From assembly GCA_902760595.1 (NCBI GenBank), contig CACWHI010000004.1:1-64000 (forward strand): DNA of 64,000 nt, read 5' to 3'. Positions 51,616 through 60,992 of this stretch are shown here, piece by piece. This DNA comes from an uncultured Eubacteriales bacterium (GTDB lineage Bacteria; Bacillota; Clostridia; Christensenellales; Aristaeellaceae). A program made the position numbers and the translations under genes. Every line of letters begins with the position of its first letter. The first letter of the stretch is position 1. The notes under the pieces are model-generated. The model had not been told where the DNA came from, made no database searches, and saw nothing but the letters and a program-made list of their open reading frames with translations.

Positions 51616-52175
51616 CAGACCTCCATGATCTCCTTTTCCTTATCAGCGGCGATCTTGTCGATCTCCTTGATAAAGTTGTCGGTCACCTTCTGCAGATCCT
51701 TTTCCGCCTTGGACTGGTCGTCCTCGGTGATCTCACTGTCCTTCTTGAGCTTCTTGATGGCCTCCATCGCGTCGCGGCGCACGCCGCGGACGGCTACCTT
51801 GGCCTCCTCAGCGCCCTTGCGGACGACCTTGGTCAGTTCTTTTCTGCGCTCCTCGTTGAGCTCCGGCACCACGAGGCGGATGATCTTGCCGTCGTTCGAG
51901 GGGTTCAGGCCCAGGTCGCTCTTCTGGATCGCCTTTTCCACCAGGCTGATCGCCTTCGGATCCCACAGAGAGATAGTCAGCAGGCGGGGTTCCGGCGCCA
52001 TGACGTTGCCCATCTGCTTGAGAGGCGTCGGCGTGCCGTAATAGTCCACCATGATGCGGTCCAGGATCTGGGGATTGGCCCTGCCAGCCCGCAGAGAGAG
52101 CATATCGCGCTTGTAGAATTCCTGGGTCTTCGTCATTTTTTCCTTTGCCTGGGACATCACATTATCGATCGCCAT
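51615..52175 (-). CDS. frr: ribosome recycling factor
   Basis: 186 residues. Splits post-termination ribosomes together with EF-G. Clear RRF signatures: SLRAGRANPQILDRIMVDYY near residue 30, PLKQMGNVMAPEPRLLTISLWD, NDGKIIRLVVPELNEERRKEL and VRGVRRDAMEAIKKLKK. Ribosome binding site GAGGAGG. First gene of the large operon that continues to polC; pyrH, tsf and rpsB, often next to frr, are not here. Confidence 0.97.
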   Translation of the reverse strand: MAIDNVMSQAKEKMTKTQEFYKRDMLSLRAGRANPQILDRIMVDYYGTPTPLKQMGNVMAPEPRLLTISLWDPKAISLVEKAIQKSDLGLNPSNDGKIIRLVVPELNEERRKELTKVVRKGAEEAKVAVRGVRRDAMEAIKKLKKDSEITEDDQSKAEKDLQKVTDNFIKEIDKIAADKEKEIMEV

Positions 52176-52205
52176 GGTTTTGCCCTCCTCAATTAATTCT
52201 TGCCC

Positions 52206-52234
52206 ATTGTACTATTAAATCATCAATAATTCAA
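52206..52234 (-). promoter_or_regulatory. promoter of the frr-polC operon
   Basis: -35 TTGAAT (complement of 52229-52234), 17-nt spacer, -10 TACAAT (complement of 52206-52211), about 30 bp before frr. It is placed just after the stop of the NlpC-like gene, so no terminator fits between. Confidence 0.75.
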
Positions 52235-52242
52235 GGCGGTCC

Positions 52243-53259
52243 TTAATTTTGCGCGTTTCCCCGCTTGTCGGCCGGGGTGCGCCACCATACATACGAGGTT
52301 GCCGCGCTCAGATCGAGGACTGACAGGTGATAGCCCTCGAGATCGAAATAATAGAAATCCTTGGGGCGCTTGACCCGCTCCGTATCGTCGATCTTGTGAG
52401 GCGCGTCCGAATACCGGGGGCCGACGATCGTAATACACACGCCGCCCTTGTTCGGCAGGGCCTTCAGCCCGTTCTCGGCGATATACGCTTCCATGCGCGG
52501 CACATAGTCCGGATTCCAGACGCAGTTGATAAACAGGGGATAGTCCAGGTAATCCGCCATTTCCCCCGCGGCTTCCGCCGTATAGCCGTACTGGCGCAGG
52601 GTGCCGATGTACATCATGACGTGCCGTCCGCCGTGATTGGCGGTAAAGAGATCGCCCACCTCCAGGAGTTCGGCCACCTTCGCGTAGGTTTCCCGTTCCT
52701 CCTCGACCGACGGGTACTTTTTCGGCTTTTTGAGGCGCCTGTTGGCCGCGATCATCACCGAATCGCTGTTCCAGGCCAGCGAGAAGGGAGCGGTCAGCTC
52801 CGCCACCTCCGTCAGCACATAATCCTTGTACGCGCCGGTGCGCTTCAGGATCATTTCCGAAAGGCTGGGGATCAGCTCATCCCCCATCTGCGTCTGGATA
52901 TACCGCACGAAGCCGACGCAGTCGAAGCCATACACATACTTATGGCCCTTCATGCCGTAGCGTGAAGTTTCCCAGACGCTGCCGACCGTCAGAAGACGGC
53001 TGTAATCCTGGCCGCCGAAGTAATACGGCATGCCCGTTTTCAGCATAGGCTGGATATCCGCGCCTGTCAGGGCGTTATACTGCCGCAGGATCGGGTTGCC
53101 CTCCTCCAGGCAGGACAGCGCGATATCGAGGTATGGATTTCTCTCTATCGCCCTGGTCTCTGCCGGGGACGCCTCTGGCGCCTCCTCAGCGATCACGGCC
53201 ACTGCGCCGCCCATCAGGAACAGGCATGCCATTATCGCCGCCAGGAATCTTTTGATCAC
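52243..53259 (-). CDS. secreted NlpC/P60-like cysteine hydrolase
   Basis: 338 residues. A signal peptide (about 1-23, ACLFLMGGAVAVIA-EE) leads to an exported protein. The catalytic-type region begins GMPYYFGGQDYSRLL and YVYGFDCVGFVRYI (Cys near 110), with the His in NHGGRHVMMYIG (about 207-218). This is the NlpC/P60 arrangement, though with larger inserts than usual, so the substrate could be a wall peptide or something else. The start is GTG 53259, six bases after GAAGGAG; an upstream in-frame ATG lies before the ribosome binding site. Follows pfkA by 17 bp. Confidence 0.8.
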   Translation of the reverse strand: MIKRFLAAIMACLFLMGGAVAVIAEEAPEASPAETRAIERNPYLDIALSCLEEGNPILRQYNALTGADIQPMLKTGMPYYFGGQDYSRLLTVGSVWETSRYGMKGHKYVYGFDCVGFVRYIQTQMGDELIPSLSEMILKRTGAYKDYVLTEVAELTAPFSLAWNSDSVMIAANRRLKKPKKYPSVEEERETYAKVAELLEVGDLFTANHGGRHVMMYIGTLRQYGYTAEAAGEMADYLDYPLFINCVWNPDYVPRMEAYIAENGLKALPNKGGVCITIVGPRYSDAPHKIDDTERVKRPKDFYYFDLEGYHLSVLDLSAATSYVWWRTPADKRGNAQN

Positions 53260-53276
53260 AGTGCACTCCTTCATTC

Positions 53277-54350
53277 TCAATCGCCGAAGCTGATGCCGAT
53301 ATTCCGAGCGAGCTCCACCATCTGATGGTCCTTCGGGACCGGCTTCGCCACACCGGCGATGTCGCTCAGCTTGTTGTGGGTGACTTCGTTGCCGACCAGC
53401 GCGACAGACACGCCGTATTTGCCCTTCTTGATCAGGTCCGCCGCGTGCACGCCGAACTGAGTGGACAGGACGCGGTCATACGCGCAGGGGCTTCCGCCGC
53501 GCTGGATATGGCCCGGCACAACGGCGCGCGCTTCTACGCCGACCAGCTCAGTCAGCTGGCGCGCGATACGGTCTGCGATGCCATGGAAGCCCTGCTCCTT
53601 GCGGACGGCCTCGCGCTCCTTGCGCTTCATCTTGGCTTCCTTCTCGTCCATCGCGCCTTCCGCGACGGCGATGATAGAGAAGGCCTTGTTGTTCTTGGCG
53701 CGGGTCTCAACCATCTTGGCCACCTTGTCAAGATCATAGGGGATCTCGGGCAGCAGGATCGCATCCGCGCCGCCGGCCATGCCGGAATACAGCGTCAGCC
53801 AGCCGGCCTTGTTGCCCATGATCTCCACCACCATGCAACGCCCATGGCTGGCCGCTGTGGTGTGCAGGCGGTCGATCACGTCCGTCGCGATCTCCACTGC
53901 GGTATGGAAGCCGAAGGTGAAGTCCGTGCCGTAGATATCGTTATCGATCGTCTTGGGCAGGCCGATCACGTTCAGGCCTTCCTGGCTCAGGAGGTTGGCG
54001 GTTTTATGGGTGCCATTGCCGCCCAGAGTCACCAGGCAGTCCAGCTTCAGGTTTTCATACGTTTTTTTCATCGCGGCAACCTTGTCCACGTTGTCGTCGC
54101 CGATCACGCGCATTTCCCGGAAGGGGCGGCGACTTGTGCCCAGGATGGTGCCGCCCAGCGTCAGGATGCCGGAAAAGTCCGGCTTGGACATCAGGCGGTA
54201 TTCGCCCTCGATCAGGCCGCGGTAGCCGTCCATGATGCCGATGATCTCCGCGTCAAAGGTTTCGTAAGCCGCGCGCGCGACGCCGCGGATGGCCGCGTTC
54301 AGGCCCGGGCAGTCGCCGCCGCTGGTAAGAATGCCGATTCTGCGCTTCAT
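53277..54350 (-). CDS. pfkA: 6-phosphofructokinase
   Basis: 357 residues. Phosphorylates fructose 6-phosphate in glycolysis. ILTSGGDCPGLNAAIRG at the start, VTLGGNGTHKTANLL for the phosphoryl donor and IGLPKTIDNDIYGTD with the catalytic aspartates, then GHIQRGGSPCAYDR. A Gly in GGNGT fits ATP as donor, while Lys before TIDND is otherwise typical of pyrophosphate enzymes; the mix is known in group III ATP-PFKs. Ribosome binding site GGAGGA. Between the HerA-like and NlpC-like genes. Confidence 0.93.
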   Translation of the reverse strand: MKRRIGILTSGGDCPGLNAAIRGVARAAYETFDAEIIGIMDGYRGLIEGEYRLMSKPDFSGILTLGGTILGTSRRPFREMRVIGDDNVDKVAAMKKTYENLKLDCLVTLGGNGTHKTANLLSQEGLNVIGLPKTIDNDIYGTDFTFGFHTAVEIATDVIDRLHTTAASHGRCMVVEIMGNKAGWLTLYSGMAGGADAILLPEIPYDLDKVAKMVETRAKNNKAFSIIAVAEGAMDEKEAKMKRKEREAVRKEQGFHGIADRIARQLTELVGVEARAVVPGHIQRGGSPCAYDRVLSTQFGVHAADLIKKGKYGVSVALVGNEVTHNKLSDIAGVAKPVPKDHQMVELARNIGISFGD

Positions 54351-54365
54351 GTGTGATCCTCCGAA

Positions 54366-56216
54366 TTATCTGCGTTTGCCGGTGGAGCTCAGGCCGAAGA
54401 TGCCGAGCAGGTTGCGGGTCAGCGTGCGTCCGGTCTCACGGCCGGCGCTGGTCGTGGCAGACTTCGCGAAGGAATCCATCAGCTGCTTCGCGTAGCTCTT
54501 TTCCTTCTTTCCGTTGCTCTGCTGGTCACTGCCGGTCATGGCGCTGACCGCGTTGGCGACCGTCTCCTTGGCCTGCTGGAAGATATTCGGCTTCGCCTGC
54601 TGGACCTGCTGCGCCTGGGCCTGCGGCTGCTGGGGCACATACTGGCCGGACGCGGGATCCCAAACCAGCACGGGAGGCTGCTCGCTGGCGGCGGGCACCT
54701 GAGGAGCCGCCTGCATCTGCGGCGCGGCCTGAGGCTGCGGCTGCTCGTACACCGGCGTCTGCATCTGCGGGATCTCCTTGATCTCATACGCGCCGGTCTG
54801 CGGGTTGTACACACTGAAGGTCATCGGCCTGTATACAGGCTCCGCAGGCGCCGCTTCAGGCTGCGCGGCGTACACCGGCGCAGCTTCCGGCGCGATCGGC
54901 TGCACGACCTGGGTCTCCTGTACGCCGTTGCCCATATACCGGGCTGCGAGGATCTCGTAAGCGCTCTCGCGGTCGAACTCCTGGCCGTACTTTTCCTCAT
55001 AAATGCTGGTAGAAACAAAGGTCTCGCGCAGGCTGTCCGAAATCGCACCGATATAGCTCTGAGGGGGCAGGATCGTCGCGCGCTGGATCACGGAGGGCGT
55101 GCCGTCCTCCATCAGGAAGGAGATGAGCGCCTCGCCGGTCTTGAGCTGGGTCAGCGCCGTCTCGGTATCGAAGGCCGGATTCTGGCGGAATGTCTGGGCG
55201 GCCGCGCGGACCGTCTTCAGCTCCGCGGGCGTGAACGCGCGCAGCGCGTGCTGTACACGGGCGGAGAGCTGGCTCAGTACCGTGCTGGGAACGTCCATCG
55301 GGTTCTGCGTGACGAAGAAAACGCCCACGCCCTTGGAACGGATCAGGCGAACGGTCTGCTCGATGCGCTCCATCAGCGGCTTCGGGCAATCGTTGAACAG
55401 GAGGTGCGCCTCATCGAAGAAGAAGACCATCTTCGGCAGCTCCTTGTCGCCGGTCTCCGGCAGCAGCTCGTAGAGCTCGCCCAGCAGCCAGAGCAGGAAG
55501 GTGGAGTAGAGATTCGGCTTGCTGAACAACCGCTCCGCCGCCAGGATATTCACGGTGCCGGCGCCGTTCTCATCGCGGGTCAGCCAGTCTGCCAGGTCCA
55601 GCGCGGGTTCGCCGAAGAAATAATTGCCGCCCTGGTCCTCCAGGATGGCGATAGCGCGCTGGATGGCGCCTACGGAGGCCTTGGTGATATTGCCGTAATT
55701 CAGGACATATTTCTGCGCGTTGTCGCCCACATAGGCCAGCATCGCCTTCAGATCCTTGAGGTCGATCAGCAGCATTCCCTCGTCGTCCGCGATCCTGAAC
55801 ACCAGGTGCAGCACGCCGGACTGGGTGTCATTGAGGCCCAGCATCCGGGACAGAAGCAGCGGGCCCATCTCGCTGACCGTGGTGCGGATCGGCACGCCGC
55901 GCTCGCCGAATACATCCCAGAACGCCACGGGCGCCTGACCGAAGCTGAAATTCGTCACGCCACACTCCGCGAGACGCGCGTCGATCTTTTCGCTGCGCTC
56001 GCCCGGCTTGGCCATGCCGGCCAGGTCTCCCTTGACGTCAGCCATGAACACGGGCACACCCAGCTGGGAGAAGCCTTCCGCCAGCACCTGCAGGGAGACC
56101 GTCTTGCCTGTGCCGGTCGCGCCGGCGATCAGGCCATGGCGGTTCGCCATTTTCGGCAGCAGGCATACCGCGCCGTCCGCGCTCGTGCCAACCCAGATTT
56201 TCTGATCGTAAAGCAT
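54366..56216 (-). CDS. HerA-like ATPase (DUF853 family)
   Basis: 616 residues. A hexameric-type P-loop ATPase. Walker A GLIAGATGTGKTVSLQVLA (about 28-46), Walker B MVFFFDEAHLLF (about 255), arginine-containing KGVGVFFVTQNPMDVP. After about 450 comes a low-complexity Pro/Gln/Ala-rich linker (PQAAPQMQAAPQVPAASEQP) and a basic helical tail. The DUF853 family is widespread and its role (DNA translocation or other) is not established. ATG 56216 is 9 bp from AAGGAGG. Own promoter at 56333-56361; pfkA follows by 15 bp. Confidence 0.9.
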   Translation of the reverse strand: MLYDQKIWVGTSADGAVCLLPKMANRHGLIAGATGTGKTVSLQVLAEGFSQLGVPVFMADVKGDLAGMAKPGERSEKIDARLAECGVTNFSFGQAPVAFWDVFGERGVPIRTTVSEMGPLLLSRMLGLNDTQSGVLHLVFRIADDEGMLLIDLKDLKAMLAYVGDNAQKYVLNYGNITKASVGAIQRAIAILEDQGGNYFFGEPALDLADWLTRDENGAGTVNILAAERLFSKPNLYSTFLLWLLGELYELLPETGDKELPKMVFFFDEAHLLFNDCPKPLMERIEQTVRLIRSKGVGVFFVTQNPMDVPSTVLSQLSARVQHALRAFTPAELKTVRAAAQTFRQNPAFDTETALTQLKTGEALISFLMEDGTPSVIQRATILPPQSYIGAISDSLRETFVSTSIYEEKYGQEFDRESAYEILAARYMGNGVQETQVVQPIAPEAAPVYAAQPEAAPAEPVYRPMTFSVYNPQTGAYEIKEIPQMQTPVYEQPQPQAAPQMQAAPQVPAASEQPPVLVWDPASGQYVPQQPQAQAQQVQQAKPNIFQQAKETVANAVSAMTGSDQQSNGKKEKSYAKQLMDSFAKSATTSAGRETGRTLTRNLLGIFGLSSTGKRR

Positions 56217-56332
56217 GTGTCTCATCCTCCTTATATTTATACAATTTGATTCAACCCGGACAGCCGCGCGGAATCCTTCCGTATCGGCTGCCATTTTTCA
56301 ATGCCGGCGTCCTGCCGACGATAATCGTGTAT

Positions 56333-56361
56333 ATTATAGTTGAATTATGGAAAAATTACAA
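56333..56361 (-). promoter_or_regulatory. promoter for the HerA-like/pfkA/NlpC operon
   Basis: -35 TTGTAA (complement of 56356-56361), 17-nt spacer, -10 TATAAT (complement of 56333-56338). The -35 contains the stop codon of ispDF. Confidence 0.75.
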
Positions 56362-57507
56362 CAAATTTCTGTCGGATCGCGTGACTGTCGCGATTGCCTG
56401 CGCGGAAATGCCCTCGCCGCGGCCCTCGTAGCCCATTTTTTCAGTCGTCGTGGCCTTCACGGAGACCGCTTCCACCGGCAGCTTCAGCGCCTCCGCGACA
56501 TTCGCCCTCATCTGGTCTATGTACGGCGCGAGCTTGGGCCGCTGGGCGATGATCGTCACGTCGACATTGCAGGGGACATATCCCGCCTCCAGCAGGATGC
56601 CGCGGGTACTCTCGGTCAGCAGCAGGGAGGATACGCCGCGGTACCGCTCATCGGTATCCGGAAAATGCTTTCCAATATCGCCGAGCGCCGCCGCGCCGAG
56701 CAGCGCGTCGCACAGGGCGTGCAGCGCCACATCCGCGTCCGAATGTCCGTCCAGGCCCAGCTCATAGGCGATGTCAACGCCGCACAGCACCAGCTTCCTG
56801 TCCGCGACCAGGCGGTGGGCGTCAAAGCCAATGCCGGTGCGCAGCGCCGGTCCGGAGAGCATTTCCGCCATTTTCCAATCCTCCCGCGTTGTCAGCTTGA
56901 TGTTCTTCACATTTCCTCTCACGAGCCGCACCGGCTCACCCATCGCTTCGACCAGGCCCGCGTCGTCCGTCAGGTCGTCCTTTGCCACGGCGTGAGCCCG
57001 TCGCAGCAGCTCCGTGCGGAATCCCTGGGGCGTCTGCATCAGCCACAGCCCGCTGCGGTCCAGGGTACCCTGCACATTCTGCCTGTCGTCTGCGCGTTTG
57101 ACTGTATCGGCAACAGGGACCGCCGCGATGCCGGTTCCGCAAGCGCGCACGCTTTCTATGACGCGCTTTACCGTCTCCTCGTCCACCAGTGGCCGCGCGC
57201 CGTCATGGATCAGGACCTCCGTGCATTCCTCCGGAAGCGCGTCCAGGCCGAGCCTGACCGATTGCTGCCGGCTGTTGCCGCCGGTCACGATCCTCGCAAC
57301 AGGCAGATGATATTCCCGGAAGCTTTTTTCGAACGCCGACTCGTCACCCGCCCGAACCACCGCGATCAGGCCGTCGCAAGCCCTGAGAAGGGTCCGTCCC
57401 GCCCTGACGCAGGAGGGAACGTCCCCGACGGGGAGCAGGGTCTTATTGATCCCCGCGCCCATGCGCGTGCCGCTCCCGCCGCATACCATGACTGCGTAAA
57501 CGCTCAT
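56356..57507 (-). CDS. ispDF: bifunctional IspD/IspF enzyme of the MEP pathway
   Basis: 383 residues. The N-terminal IspD domain (1-220) makes CDP-methylerythritol: CGGSGTRMGAGINKTLLPVG, LIHDGARPLVDEETV, QTPQGFRTELL. The C-terminal IspF domain (222-383) cyclises it after phosphorylation: GIGFDAHRLV, LDGHSDADVALHALCDALLGA, IGKHFPDTDERY, and KATTTEKMGYEGRGEGI. Fusions of the two occur in several bacteria. Its start overlaps the DUF4364 gene (ATGA). Confidence 0.96.
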   Translation of the reverse strand: MSVYAVMVCGGSGTRMGAGINKTLLPVGDVPSCVRAGRTLLRACDGLIAVVRAGDESAFEKSFREYHLPVARIVTGGNSRQQSVRLGLDALPEECTEVLIHDGARPLVDEETVKRVIESVRACGTGIAAVPVADTVKRADDRQNVQGTLDRSGLWLMQTPQGFRTELLRRAHAVAKDDLTDDAGLVEAMGEPVRLVRGNVKNIKLTTREDWKMAEMLSGPALRTGIGFDAHRLVADRKLVLCGVDIAYELGLDGHSDADVALHALCDALLGAAALGDIGKHFPDTDERYRGVSSLLLTESTRGILLEAGYVPCNVDVTIIAQRPKLAPYIDQMRANVAEALKLPVEAVSVKATTTEKMGYEGRGEGISAQAIATVTRSDRNLL

Positions 57508-58070
57508 TCCTTATCATCCTCCATCAGCGGCTTCAGCAGGGTCTGGAACACGGTGCCGCCCTCGCTGCGCCAGCGTCGGCACAGACGGGCCGCGATCTCG
57601 GAGGACGGCAGGGTGATGGACACGGCCATGACCGCCCGTCCGCGTTCCATCATGCGCAGGCTGACCTCAAAGTCCCCGCGCGGCGTCTGCGCCATGTCCG
57701 CCTGATAGTCCCGCTGCGCGCGCAGGGCTGCCTGCCATTCCGGCAGTCGGCGTTCGATCTCGCTGCGGACGCTGAAGGGAATGCGGCTGCTGTACAGCGA
57801 CAGGAGATCATTCCCGGCGTCTGTGAGCGCGTAGCGCCGGTTGGCCCCTTCAGCTGCTTCCTTTAATGAACCCTCCTGGACCAGCCTCCCCAGCGCCGGC
57901 ATCATTTCCATATAGTTCATCAGCCCGGATTCCGTCAGGAAATCCAGCAGGTTGGCGTCCGTGGCCGAGTCCAGCCGGCTGAGCATATATAAAATCACCA
58001 GCTGGGATTCCGCCAGGGTCCTGGAACGGCTGGGAATGTGCGTATCGGCGCTGTCTGTTCTGAGTGGCAT
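57504..58070 (-). CDS. DUF4364 family protein (winged-helix-like)
   Basis: 188 residues. The opening SQLVILYMLSRLDSATDANL followed by a helix-turn-wing (DFLTESGLMNYMEMMPALGR LVQEG, YALTDAGNDLL) is the DUF4364 pattern, a clostridial family likely to bind DNA. The C-terminal half (ERRLPEWQAALRAQRDYQAD, VSLRMMERGRAVMAVSITLP) is its conserved partner domain. Function unknown. Ribosome binding site CGAGGAGG. Divergent from zapA and coupled to ispDF. Confidence 0.85.
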   Translation of the reverse strand: MPLRTDSADTHIPSRSRTLAESQLVILYMLSRLDSATDANLLDFLTESGLMNYMEMMPALGRLVQEGSLKEAAEGANRRYALTDAGNDLLSLYSSRIPFSVRSEIERRLPEWQAALRAQRDYQADMAQTPRGDFEVSLRMMERGRAVMAVSITLPSSEIAARLCRRWRSEGGTVFQTLLKPLMEDDKE

Positions 58071-58180
58071 TCCGACCTCCTCGCCATGCTTTCATCGGTA
58101 TACTTCCGTTGAAACATTTTTAATTTCGCTAACCATCCTCATTTTCCTGCCTCGGGATACAGAATTGTGCGGTTCAGCGC

Positions 58181-58209
58181 TTGTTAGAAAAGAGTTTTTA
58201 TGGTATCCT
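58181..58209 (+). promoter_or_regulatory. promoter for zapA-U32-mutS2
   Basis: -35 TTGTTA (58181-58186), 17-nt spacer, -10 TATCCT (58204-58209), about 57 bp before zapA. Confidence 0.6.
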
Positions 58210-58266
58210 ATATACAGGATTTCGCCGTAGCAAAGGCGGATCGCCCGAAAGGCAGGATGAACCCAC

Positions 58267-58548
58267 ATGAAATCACAGAGCTTTACCGCCCGCATCGGCG
58301 GACGAGACTACACCCTGAGCGCGCAGGACGATCCCGCGCGCCTCAAGCGCATCGCGGAATACCTGGACCGCAAGATCGGCGAAGCCAGCATGCACACGGC
58401 GCTGAACGGGGAGATCGCCGCCGTGATCGCCGGGCTTTCGGTGACAGAGGAGCTTTTTAACGCGAAGGACGAGGCCCAGCGGCTGCGCAACCAGCTGTTT
58501 GAGATCGCCAAGGGTAACCCGGCGGAAGGCGCTTCCCGTGACGCCTGA
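58267..58548 (+). CDS. zapA: cell division protein ZapA
   Basis: 93 residues. Stabilises FtsZ bundles at the division site. The N-terminal globular part FTARIGGRDYTLSAQDDPAR LKRIAEYLDRKIGE and the C-terminal coiled coil with ALNGEIAAVIAGLSVTEEL are the ZapA pattern. AGGCAGGA before the ATG serves as the ribosome binding site. The zapA-U32-mutS2 order is common in clostridia. Confidence 0.9.
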   Translation: MKSQSFTARIGGRDYTLSAQDDPARLKRIAEYLDRKIGEASMHTALNGEIAAVIAGLSVTEELFNAKDEAQRLRNQLFEIAKGNPAEGASRDA

Positions 58549-60955
58549 GCTGCTCGCGCCGGCCGGCGGGCTGGAAGCGCTTCAGGCAGCCGTATGCGCC
58601 GGTGCGGACGCGGTCTATCTCGGCGCGGCTTCCTTCGGCGCGCGGGCGGCCGTCGGCTTCACTCCGGACGAACTGAAGCAGGCTATCCGCTTCGCGCATT
58701 TCCACAGGCGCAGGATCTATGTCACCGTCAATACGCTGATCAAGGACAACGAATGGGCGGATCTGCGCAGGCTGCTGACGATGCTGCGCGACCTGCGCGC
58801 GGACGCCGTCCTGGTGCAGGACCTCGGCGTCGCCCGGCTGTGCCGGGAGGAGTTTCCCGAGCTCACGCTGCACGCCAGCACGCAGATGTCCCTGCACACG
58901 CCCTCCGGTATCCGCTGGGCGCGGCAGAACGGTTTCAAGCGCGTCGTGCTGAACCGCGAAGCGGGCCTTGAGGACATCCGGGCCGCAGCCGCTACCGGTG
59001 TGGAGATCGAGGTGTTCGCGCACGGAGCGCTCTGCGTCTCCGTCAGCGGCCAGTGCGCGCTGTCGGCCAGCCTCGGCGAGCGCAGCGGCAACCGCGGCAG
59101 ATGCGCGCAGCCCTGCCGGCTGCCATACAGTTATCGCGGAACGGAGCGCGCGTGGCTTTCCCCCGCCGATCTCTGCGCTCTGTCCATCTTACCGCAGCTC
59201 AGCGTAGCGGGCGTCGCTTCCCTGAAGCTGGAAGGACGGCTCAAGCGGCCCGAGTATGTATATGTCGTCACTAATGTCTATCGTCGCGCGCTGGACAGCC
59301 TGGGCCGAAAACAGACCACCGTCTCTCAGGACGACGAGGAAGCGCTCAGGCAGATATTCTGCCGGGGGCGCTTCACCATGGGTTACGCGGGCGGCTGCCA
59401 GGACGCCGGGATCCTGAATCCCGCACATACGGCGCACGAAGGCGTACGGATCGGCAGCGTCACGAGATCCATCCGCCGCGGAGCCGCTGTGCTAGCGACC
59501 TTTGTCCCTGAAAAGACACTCCTGGACCAGGACGGCCTGACTGTGGGAGACGATAAGTGCATCTACACCGGTCCCCGGGTGGAAGCCGGCCAGACAGCGA
59601 CGCTCCGTCTTCACCGGATGGCACCCGCGGGAACGGCAGTCTTCAGGACGGAATCCTCCCGGCAGTTAGCAGACGCCCGTCAGGGCTATTCATCGGAAGC
59701 GCTCCGGCGGCTCCGCCTGCCGGTGAAAGCCGAGCTCTGCGCTTACGTGGGAAGCCCCGCGCGATTGACGCTGAGCGCCTCCGGCGCCTCCGTCCGGATA
59801 GAAGGCCCCGTCTGCGAGCGGGCTGCGCAGCGGCCACTCAGCGAAGCGACTGTCCGCCAGGCCCTCAGCAAAACGGGCGACGCACCTTTCCTGCTTTCCG
59901 GCCTCGAAGTAAAGTGTGAGGATGCCTATCTGAGCAGCGCCCAGCTGAACGCGATGCGCCGGGAAGGCCTGGCCGCGCTTGAGGACGCGGTGATTCTCCG
60001 TTATGAATCCGCCACACGACAGACACTTCCTGACATGCCGCAAGCAGATGAGCCGCCCGCCCATCCGAGGCATGGACGCTTTTTCGTCGGCACGGACCGC
60101 GCCGAAGAGGTCATTCCGCTGCTGGAGGCGGGCGCCGATCATGTATTCTTCTCGCCGTCTGACACGACGGAGGACGGCCTGCGGGCATTGTCCACGCAGG
60201 AGCTGCCGGCCGGCTCGGTTTCTCTGCTGCTGCCGCCCCAGGCCGACGATCTAACCACAGCCCGGCTGGCAGAGCGGGCCGAACACATGGGTCTCACCAT
60301 GGCCGCCGGCAACGTGGGTCAGCTGCTCCCCGTAGCATCGGCGACTGACGACGACAAAGCAGCCAGCGCTTTGAACAAACAGATTTCGGAAATGTTTCGT
60401 TGCCGGAGTAATAATAACGCAGTTCGTTTCGCCTGCGAAGGCGTTCCGGTATTCAACGCGGAAACGGAACGGTTTCTGCGCCGCCAGGGCATAGAAGGCG
60501 CTGTGCTCAGCGCGGAGCTGTCCGGCAGGGAGATCGCTGCCATGCCCGCGCCCACGCTGGAGCGTATCCTTTGCGTCTACGGCCGTCAGCGGCTGATGCT
60601 GCTGAATCATTGTCCTGAAAGGGTGTATCGCGGGCTGGAAACCGGTCATGAGAGCTGCAGGTTCTGTGAAAGCGGGCGCGGTCTGAAAGGACAATGCCTG
60701 ACCGACCGCAAAGGGATGCGCCTGCCGCTGATCCCATACCGTACGGATCGCGGGTGCGTCGTGAGGCTTTATTCCGCAAAGCCCGTTTCGCTGCACAGCC
60801 GGATGGATGAGCTGCGCAGGCTTCCCCTGTCGTTTCTGCTCACCTTCACAGATGAGCCGTTCGAAACGCGCCTGCGGATCCTGAAAGCCTTCATCACGGG
60901 CTCCGCCCTCAATGTAGACGCGACCCCCGGAAAACATCTGACCGGCGTACAGTAA
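58538..60955 (+). CDS. U32-family peptidase-like protein (collagenase-like, DUF3656-containing)
   Basis: 805 residues. The U32 domain opens ELLAPAGGLEALQAAVCAGA and has VFAHGALCVSVSGQCALSAS with Cys ligands continuing in GNRGRCAQPCRLPYSY, and LKLEGRLKRPEYVYVVTNVY. Relatives modify RNA (RlhA hydroxylates a 23S rRNA cytidine; UbiU/V-type proteins hydroxylate ubiquinone precursors) with Fe-S or iron; they are not proven proteases. C-terminal half is the DUF3656-type domain, ending with a CRFCESGRGLKGQC cluster of cysteines. GTG 58538 overlaps zapA by 11 bp; upstream codons in frame lie inside zapA. Confidence 0.85.
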   Translation: MTPELLAPAGGLEALQAAVCAGADAVYLGAASFGARAAVGFTPDELKQAIRFAHFHRRRIYVTVNTLIKDNEWADLRRLLTMLRDLRADAVLVQDLGVARLCREEFPELTLHASTQMSLHTPSGIRWARQNGFKRVVLNREAGLEDIRAAAATGVEIEVFAHGALCVSVSGQCALSASLGERSGNRGRCAQPCRLPYSYRGTERAWLSPADLCALSILPQLSVAGVASLKLEGRLKRPEYVYVVTNVYRRALDSLGRKQTTVSQDDEEALRQIFCRGRFTMGYAGGCQDAGILNPAHTAHEGVRIGSVTRSIRRGAAVLATFVPEKTLLDQDGLTVGDDKCIYTGPRVEAGQTATLRLHRMAPAGTAVFRTESSRQLADARQGYSSEALRRLRLPVKAELCAYVGSPARLTLSASGASVRIEGPVCERAAQRPLSEATVRQALSKTGDAPFLLSGLEVKCEDAYLSSAQLNAMRREGLAALEDAVILRYESATRQTLPDMPQADEPPAHPRHGRFFVGTDRAEEVIPLLEAGADHVFFSPSDTTEDGLRALSTQELPAGSVSLLLPPQADDLTTARLAERAEHMGLTMAAGNVGQLLPVASATDDDKAASALNKQISEMFRCRSNNNAVRFACEGVPVFNAETERFLRRQGIEGAVLSAELSGREIAAMPAPTLERILCVYGRQRLMLLNHCPERVYRGLETGHESCRFCESGRGLKGQCLTDRKGMRLPLIPYRTDRGCVVRLYSAKPVSLHSRMDELRRLPLSFLLTFTDEPFETRLRILKAFITGSALNVDATPGKHLTGVQ

Positions 60956-60992
60956 AACTCTCATACCGTCCGAAGGTGATTTGGAGGATGCT

